Under the pieces are notes generated by a model. That model saw nothing but the letters and a program-made list of their open reading frames with translations. It did not search any database and was not told the origin of the DNA. This document shows, piece after piece, positions 58,887 to 64,000 of a stretch of 64,000 bases of DNA (the stretch's first letter is position 1; the number at the start of each line of letters is the position of its first letter). Source of the DNA: Streptomyces sp. GESEQ-4 (GTDB taxonomy: Bacteria > Actinomycetota > Actinomycetes > Streptomycetales > Streptomycetaceae); the NCBI RefSeq assembly GCF_017948455.1, contig NZ_JAFFSU010000026.1, positions 56,079 to 120,078 of the forward strand, read 5' to 3'. The translations under genes and the position numbers were made by a program.

Positions 58887-59207
58887 TGGCATGTCCACCG
58901 GGGTACCAAGCGTCCTCGAGATAGTGCCCATCAGGTCGGGACTTCGCCCGTCACCTGGTGCGGCTGGCCCGTAATCGACGGGTCGACGTCGCGTGGGTGC
59001 CCGGTGTCCATGCTCGGTCCGTGGGGCCAAATGCGTTATTAAGGTGATCCTCTCGGATGTCCTTGGTCTCGCGGGCCGTTGTGTCCTTTCTACTCCAGGT
59101 CCAGGGCAAGCGGAAGTGGTGGCTGCACTTCTTTACTTTTATGTTCAAAGGCGTACTAAACGGTCGTCGATATGTCGAGCACGCGCGCGTGGCGGCGACG
59201 GAGCAGG

Positions 59208-60041
59208 TCAGGCAGCTGTGGCCCGACGCCGACTGGCGTACCAGACGAGGCCCGCGGTGGCCGCCGCGGCCCCTATGGCGGCTGCCGCGACGAGCGCCGG
59301 ACGCGACGGTACGGAGAGGGTGGGCATCCGCTGCTTGAGCCGTACCGGGCGGTGGAAATCCAGGATCGGCCACCCGCGCGCGAGTGCTTCACGGCGCAGG
59401 GTGCGGTCGGGGTTCACGGCGTGGGGGTGGCCGACCGCCTGAAGCATCGGCAGGTCGGTCGCCGAGTCGCTGTAGGCGAAGCAGCGCGCGAGGTCGTACC
59501 CCTCGGATTCGGCCAGCTCCCTGACCGCATCGGCCTTCGTCGGACCGTAGGCGTAGTACTCCACCTCCCCGGTGAAGCAGCCGTCGTCGCCCACGACCAT
59601 GCGGGTGGCGACCACCCGGTCCGCGCCGAGCAGTTCACCGATGGGCTCGACCACCTCGGCACCCGACGTGGACACGATCACGACGTCCCGTCCTGCGGTG
59701 TGGTGCTCCTCGATGAGGGAGGCGGCCTCGTCGTAGATGATCGGGTCGATCAGGTCGTGAAGGGTCTCGGCCACGATCTCCTTCACCTGCTGGACGTTCC
59801 AGCCGCGGCACATCGCGGACAGGTACTTCCGCATCCGCTCCATCTGGTCGTGGTCGGCGCCGCCCGCGAGGAAGACGAACTGGGCATATGCGGTGCGCAA
59901 GGCGGCCCTGCGGTTGATCAGCCCGCCTTGGTAGAAGGACTTGCTGAAGGTGAGCGTGCTCGACTTCGCAATGACCGTCTTGTCCAGGTCAAAGAAGGCC
60001 GCTGTGCGGGGCAAGGAGTGGTTTTCCACAACCATGAGCAT
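59208..60041 (-). CDS. HAD-IB hydrolase (differentiation-associated)
   Basis: A 277-residue HAD-superfamily phosphatase. Motif I FFDLDKTVIAKSS (DxDxT), motif II VIVSTSGAEVVEP, motif IV YSDSATDLPML (GDSxxD type). A C-terminal hydrophobic tail (AAAIGAAAATAGLVWYASRRR) probably anchors it to the membrane. It resembles the S. coelicolor protein annotated as 'morphological differentiation-associated' (SCO3558), from memory. The ATG at 60041 fits the conserved start MLMVVEN. Confidence 0.88.
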   Translation of the reverse strand: MLMVVENHSLPRTAAFFDLDKTVIAKSSTLTFSKSFYQGGLINRRAALRTAYAQFVFLAGGADHDQMERMRKYLSAMCRGWNVQQVKEIVAETLHDLIDPIIYDEAASLIEEHHTAGRDVVIVSTSGAEVVEPIGELLGADRVVATRMVVGDDGCFTGEVEYYAYGPTKADAVRELAESEGYDLARCFAYSDSATDLPMLQAVGHPHAVNPDRTLRREALARGWPILDFHRPVRLKQRMPTLSVPSRPALVAAAAIGAAAATAGLVWYASRRRATAA

Positions 60042-60174
60042 AGGGGGAGCCCATTCGGCGTAAGGTGGGCGCGTGGGTTTGCCTGAGAGGGCTCTCGGGT
60101 ACACCATGGAAGTCACGGATCGTTCGCGACCGTGCTAACCCGGTCCGGCTCCTCCCCCCCCGAGTCGGCCGTGG

Positions 60175-60209
60175 AGACGACCCCCGCTCTCCCCCCCGGC
60201 GGGGGTCGT
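60175..60209. terminator. 12-bp GC hairpin
   Basis: Perfect stem GACGACCCCCGC (60175-60186) and GCGGGGGTCGTC (60198-60209) with an 11-base C-rich loop. No U-run follows. It may end read-through from the left or act as an attenuator. Confidence 0.55.
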
Positions 60210-60380
60210 CGCATGTCCGGATGCGTTTTCCTTCCTCTGTTCACGGCTGTAGGGCCGTCGTGAGGCAGTCGTTGCGAGTTCTTGGCATGTCCATGATATG
60301 TGACTGAGTGTAGTCGTTGGGCTGCTCTGTGGAAGTCGCACAGCGAGCAGTACAGGGGTCACCGGTATGGGTGACGGCGA

Positions 60381-60426
60381 TATTCACAACCGTCGAGTTG
60401 TCCACAGTTATCGACCAAGATCCACA
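60381..60426. promoter_or_regulatory. Cluster of DnaA-box-like sites
   Basis: TTGTCCACA at 60398-60406 is a perfect match to the Streptomyces DnaA box. TATTCACAA (60381-60389) and AGATCCACA (around 60418-60426) are near-matches. Three such sites in 46 bp is more than chance in G/C-rich DNA. Possible DnaA-binding or titration locus, or a DnaA-regulated promoter of the tad genes. Confidence 0.45.
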
Positions 60427-60639
60427 CGATTTCCCGGTTCGCTGCACCGTGATTCCAGCGCGCCCCGACCGGGCCGACTTCATGGCCGGTTCCGGTTTGT
60501 CGGGCGTGTTTGGCCGGTTCCTATCGGCCGTTCATATGGAGGGCCGGATGCCGGTTCTTCACACGTTTGGGAATCGCGGGGCCTCAGGGGCTGCGCGAGA
60601 GGTGTGTCGCGGGTCCTGTGTGGGCCCGCGCGAAGGGGG

Positions 60640-61752
60640 ATGGACATCGTGGCCGCAGCCGTCACTCACGATCCGCAGCCCACCGCCGGTGGGCGACAGG
60701 GCGGACCGCTGATCGTCACGGAAGACGCCGATCTGCTCGACGACCTGCTGCGCCTGTGCGCGGCGGCCGGTGCCACACCCGAGGTGCATCACGGGGTGCC
60801 GGAGCCAAGAGGCCGCTGGGAGGCGGCGCCGCTGGTCCTCGTCGGGGACGACGCGGTGCGGCGGGTGCGCGGGGTCGCGCGCAGAAGGAGCGTCGTGCTC
60901 GTCGGCCGGGACCAGGACGACCCCGGCGTCTGGAAACGGGCGGTCGAGATCGGCGCCGACCATGTGCTGATGCTGCCCGACGGCGAGCAGTGGCTGGTGG
61001 ACCGTATCGCCGATGTGGCGGAGGGCGTGGGGCGGCCCGCGCTCACCGTGGGCGTCATCGGCGGCCGTGGCGGGGCCGGCGCGTCCACGCTCGCGTGCGC
61101 TCTCGCCGTCACCTCCGCGCGGGAGGGGCTGCGCACACTCCTCGTCGACGCCGATCCGCTGGGCGGCGGACTCGACGTCCTCCTCGGTGGCGAGACCGCC
61201 GAGGGCCTGCGCTGGCCCGCCTTCGCCGCCTCGCGCGGGCGGGTCGGCGGGGGCGCCCTGGAGGAGTCGCTGCCGCGGCTGCACTCGCTGCGGGTGCTCA
61301 GCTGGGATCGCGGCGACCGTATCGCCGTCCCGCCGCAGGCCGTACGCGCGGTGCTCGCCGCCGCCCGACGCCGGGGCGGCACGGTCGTGGTCGATCTGCC
61401 CCGCCGTATCGACGACGGCGTCGCCGAGGTACTCGCGCAGCTCGATGTCGGGCTGCTCGTGGTGCCCGCCGAGCTGCGCGCGGTCGCCGCCGCCGGGCGG
61501 GTGGCCTCCGCCGTCGGCATGGTCCTGCGTGACCTGCGGGTGGCGGTGCGCGGACCGTACGCGCCCGGCCTCGACGACCGCGAGGTGGCCCGGCTGCTCG
61601 GGCTGCCGCTGGCCGGCGAAGTGCCCGTGGAATCCGGGCTGCTGCGTCCGCACGAGAGCAAGTCGCCACCCGGGGCCTCCGGACGCGGACCGCTGGCGCG
61701 GTTCTGCAAGGGGTTCTGGGAGCGGGCGCTGATGGAGGCGAACGCCGCATGA
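60640..61752 (+). CDS. CpaE-like/Ssd ATPase (Tad locus)
   Basis: A 370-residue protein. Residues 1-130 form a receiver-like domain without the usual phospho-Asp pattern. A MinD/ParA-type ATPase follows: VGVIGGRGGAGASTLACALAV, in which the Walker A Lys are replaced (GGRGGAGAST), and VDADPLGGGLDVLLGG. TadZ/CpaE-like proteins with such a deviant P-loop localise the pilus machine. It has been called septum-site-determining (Ssd) in Streptomyces annotation. The ATG at 60640 follows GAAGGGGG. It overlaps the next gene by 4 bp. Confidence 0.9.
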   Translation: MDIVAAAVTHDPQPTAGGRQGGPLIVTEDADLLDDLLRLCAAAGATPEVHHGVPEPRGRWEAAPLVLVGDDAVRRVRGVARRRSVVLVGRDQDDPGVWKRAVEIGADHVLMLPDGEQWLVDRIADVAEGVGRPALTVGVIGGRGGAGASTLACALAVTSAREGLRTLLVDADPLGGGLDVLLGGETAEGLRWPAFAASRGRVGGGALEESLPRLHSLRVLSWDRGDRIAVPPQAVRAVLAAARRRGGTVVVDLPRRIDDGVAEVLAQLDVGLLVVPAELRAVAAAGRVASAVGMVLRDLRVAVRGPYAPGLDDREVARLLGLPLAGEVPVESGLLRPHESKSPPGASGRGPLARFCKGFWERALMEANAA

Positions 61753-62948
61753 ACACCTTCTCCGGGCCACTGCTGGACGGCGTACGGCAGTGGCTGGCCG
61801 AAAGCGGTGCCGAGCCGACACCCGCGCGCGTGGCACAGGCGCTGCGGGAGCAGGGGCGGGTGCTGGGGGACGCCGAAGTTCTCGGCGCGGCCCGGCAGTT
61901 GCGGTCCGAGCTGGTCGGCAGCGGCCCGCTGGAACCGCTGCTCGCCGACCCCTCGGTGACCGACGTCCTGGTGTCCGCCCCCGACCGGGTCTGGGTCGAC
62001 CGGGGCGGCGGACTGGAGCTGACGGCGGTCTCCTTCACGGACGCGTCGGCCGTACGACGTCTTGCGCAGCGTCTGGCCGCGGTGGCCGGGCGGCGGCTGG
62101 ATGACGCCCGGCCGTGGGTGGACGCCAGGCTGCCCGACGGGACACGGCTGCACGCCGTGCTGCCTCCGGTCGCCGTGGGCTGTGCGTGCCTGGCTCTTCG
62201 AGTCGTATGGCCCCGGGCCTTCACGCTCGATGAGCTGGTGACGGCGGGCACGGTGCCGCCCGGCGGGGACCGGGTGCTGCGGGCGCTGCTGGAGGCCCGG
62301 CTGTCCTTCCTGATCAGCGGCGGTACCGGCAGCGGCAAGACGACGCTGTTGAGCGCGCTGCTGGGGCTCGTCGGCTCCGGCGAGCGGATCGTGCTCGCCG
62401 AGGACTCGGCGGAGCTGCGGCCCGACCATCCGCACGTAGTGCGGTTGGAGACACGGCCCGCCAATCAGGAGGGCGCGGGCCTGGTCACCCTCGAGGACCT
62501 CGTACGGCAGGCACTGCGGATGCGACCCGACCGGCTCGTCGTGGGGGAGGTGCGAGGACGTGAAGTGGTCGATCTGCTGGCCGCGTTGAACACCGGGCAC
62601 GAGGGCGGCTGCGGGACCGTCCACGCCAACGCGGCAGCGGACGTGCCTGCCCGGCTGGAGGCGCTCGGCACTGCGGCCGGGCTGGACCGGGCCGCCCTGC
62701 ACAGCCAGTTGGCGGCTGCCCTGGCGGTCGTACTGCATCTCGTGCGCGACCGGGCCGGGCAGCGGCGGATCGCCGAGGTTCATGTGCTGGAGCGGGACCC
62801 GTCAGGGCTGGTGCGGACGGTGCCGGCGCTGCGGTGGGGCGAGGAGGCCTTTGTGCGGGAGCGGGGGTGGGGGCGGCTGCGGGAGCTGCTGGGGGATTCG
62901 GCGGACGAGTGCGGTGCCGGGGAGCGGAGGAGTGGTCGGGATGGGTGA
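61749..62948 (+). CDS. tadA: TadA/CpaF secretion ATPase
   Basis: A 399-residue type II/IV secretion ATPase: Walker A SGGTGSGKTTLLSALLG (about residue 190), Asp box LAEDSAELRPDHPHVVRL, Walker B region RMRPDRLVVGEVRGREV, and the His box GHEGGCGTVHANAAADVPARL. It powers Tad-type pilus assembly at the inner face of the membrane. It overlaps the CpaE-like gene by 4 bp and the TadB gene by 8 bp (TadB start at 62941), so the three are coupled. Confidence 0.93.
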   Translation: MNTFSGPLLDGVRQWLAESGAEPTPARVAQALREQGRVLGDAEVLGAARQLRSELVGSGPLEPLLADPSVTDVLVSAPDRVWVDRGGGLELTAVSFTDASAVRRLAQRLAAVAGRRLDDARPWVDARLPDGTRLHAVLPPVAVGCACLALRVVWPRAFTLDELVTAGTVPPGGDRVLRALLEARLSFLISGGTGSGKTTLLSALLGLVGSGERIVLAEDSAELRPDHPHVVRLETRPANQEGAGLVTLEDLVRQALRMRPDRLVVGEVRGREVVDLLAALNTGHEGGCGTVHANAAADVPARLEALGTAAGLDRAALHSQLAAALAVVLHLVRDRAGQRRIAEVHVLERDPSGLVRTVPALRWGEEAFVRERGWGRLRELLGDSADECGAGERRSGRDG

Positions 62949-63769
62949 GCTGTCGTCGGGGGCTGCTGTGGCGTGTGCCGGGGCCGTGGTCTGGCTGATG
63001 GGTGGCTGGCACTCCGGGGCGCGGCGGGCGGAGTTGCTGCTCGCGGGCGGCGGGGCGGTGGGGACCGGTCCGCCCGCGTGGCGGGATGCGATCGGTCGGG
63101 TGCGGCGGCTCCGCGGTCGGCTGCGGGTCGAGTGGTGGGCGCCGGCCGCCGGGTTGGTGCTGGCGGTGCTGGGTGCGTCGGTGCTGCCGATCGTCGCGGG
63201 GACGGCTGGAGTGCCCTTGCTGCGGCGGCTGCGGCTGGCCGCGGAGGCGCGGCGGGCGCGGGAGCGGCGCGCGGACGGGGTGATCGCGTTGTGCGCGGCA
63301 CTCGCCGGGGAGGTGCGGGCCGGGCGGCAGCCGGGTGAGGCACTCCTGTGTGCGGCACGCGACTCCGGCGGGCTCGGGGGCGCGCAGGCGGCGGTGCTGG
63401 CTGCGGCGAGGTTCGGCGGGGACGTGCCGGGTGCGCTGGCGGGCGCGGCGCGACAGCCGGGGGCCGAGGGGCTGCTGGGGCTTGCGGCCTGCTGGCGGGT
63501 GGCCGTGGACCAGGGGGCGGGGCTTGCGGCGGGGCTCGACCGGCTCGAGGCGGCGTTGCGTGCGGAGCGGGACCAACGGGCCGATTTGCGAGCCCAGTTG
63601 GCCGGCGCCCGTTCCACGGCGGTGATGCTCGCGGCGCTGCCGGCCTTCGGGCTCACCCTCGGGACGGCTCTTGGTGCGGACCCGCTGCATGTCCTGCTGC
63701 ATACCGGGGCGGGGTTCGGGTGCCTGGTGGTCGGGGGGCTGCTGGAGGTGGTGGGGGTGTGGCGGGTTG

Positions 63770-63770
<1 letters not shown>
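62941..63770 (+). CDS. tadB: TadB-like type II secretion F protein, partial
   Basis: The frame opens with ATG at 62941 (MGELSSGAAVACAGAVVWLMGG). Features: several hydrophobic segments, ERRADGVIALCAALAGEVRAGRQPGEAL and RFGGDVPGALAGAARQPGAEGLLGLAACWRVAVDQGAGLAAGLDRL, typical of TadB. It runs off into low-complexity G-rich sequence after about 63770, so the C-terminus is missing or corrupted by the sequencing tail. Confidence 0.85.

Positions 63771-64000
<230 letters not shown>

Larger units (their letters stand above)
58766..59207. other. Intergenic stretch with two terminator-like hairpins
   Basis: No gene is supported. Two hairpins lie at the left (58831-58850 and 58859-58886). From 59050 to 59170 the sequence is AT-rich (TTTACTTTTATGTTCAAAGG), without an obvious reading frame. 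Confidence 0.5.
60042..60639. other. Tad-locus upstream region
   Basis: 598 bases between the HAD and CpaE-like starts. It contains a terminator-like 12-bp hairpin (60175-60209) and a cluster of three DnaA-box-like nonamers (60381-60426). The right part may hold the tad promoter. No further gene is supported. Confidence 0.5.

Noticed and set aside
59057..59338. 93-residue frame starting MSLVSRAVVSFLLQV
   Set aside because: Hydrophobic start looks appealing but it runs into the 3' end of the HAD gene and has no ribosome site; treated as intergenic.
60789..62783. Leftward frame of 664 codons opposite the tad ATPases
   Set aside because: Shadow of tadA/cpaE; no known domain and low-complexity composition.

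Overview
The window is high-GC actinobacterial chromosome and almost certainly Streptomyces. It carries wblA, a 224-residue Crp, a tandem pair of ArsA-type ATPases, GTG starts, and third-position G/C throughout. From about 31.5 kb to the right end, gene content and order match, from memory, the S. coelicolor block around SCO3557-SCO3581 (Tad ATPases, HAD 'morphological differentiation' protein, acetyl-CoA synthetase, NhaA, MarP-like protease, endonuclease III, Crp, ArsA pair, WblA, PBP). That numbering was not checked.

Left accessory part (1-28.5 kb). 0.02-10.4 kb holds small regulators (MerR, TetR), an RCK/TrkA-N ion-channel-like protein bracketed by two copies of a dispersed hairpin repeat, a two-gene permease unit, and several small or hypothetical genes. 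10.4-16.9 kb is an unusual cluster: DoxX, three different amidohydrolase-2 proteins, a 3Fe-4S ferredoxin, a 66-residue Cys-containing protein, an FkbM methyltransferase and a TetR regulator. 17.3-26.4 kb has a coiled-coil protein, a glycosyltransferase overlapping a GntR/UTRA regulator that has lost its DNA-binding domain, a 1322-residue HTH/STAND/WD40 protein, and a WYL regulator divergent from a RidA protein across a perfect inverted repeat. 26.5-28.1 kb has a damaged PIN/antitoxin pair and a phosphorothioate-DNA-type restriction endonuclease.

Mobile relic (28.55-31.48 kb). A 54-bp perfect direct repeat, the 3' part of tRNA-Pro(CGG), flanks about 2.9 kb. It holds a truncated FtsK-like tra gene, a LacI fragment, the C-terminal part of a tyrosine integrase, and small Cys-rich proteins. 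This is a decayed integrative element. An 18-bp copy of the tRNA anticodon-side core lies inside it.

Conserved core (31.5-64 kb). This covers envelope genes (PBP1, metallophosphoesterase, polysaccharide deacetylase-like lipoprotein), developmental and global regulators (wblA, crp with a matching Crp site upstream), DNA repair (nth), two Nudix hydrolases, two hydrolases with partially duplicated ends, acetate activation (acs), Na+/H+ exchange (nhaA), a SulP-carbonic anhydrase fusion, a degenerate Fic-like protein, and the start of a Tad pilus/secretion locus. The last 230 bases become a poly-G run and look like assembly or sequencing artefact.

Four partial duplications or deletions at gene ends recur: the TetR 3' end, the MBL-hydrolase 5' end, the alpha/beta-hydrolase 3' end and the PIN/antitoxin junction. 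Small replication-slippage events seem to have shaped this segment.
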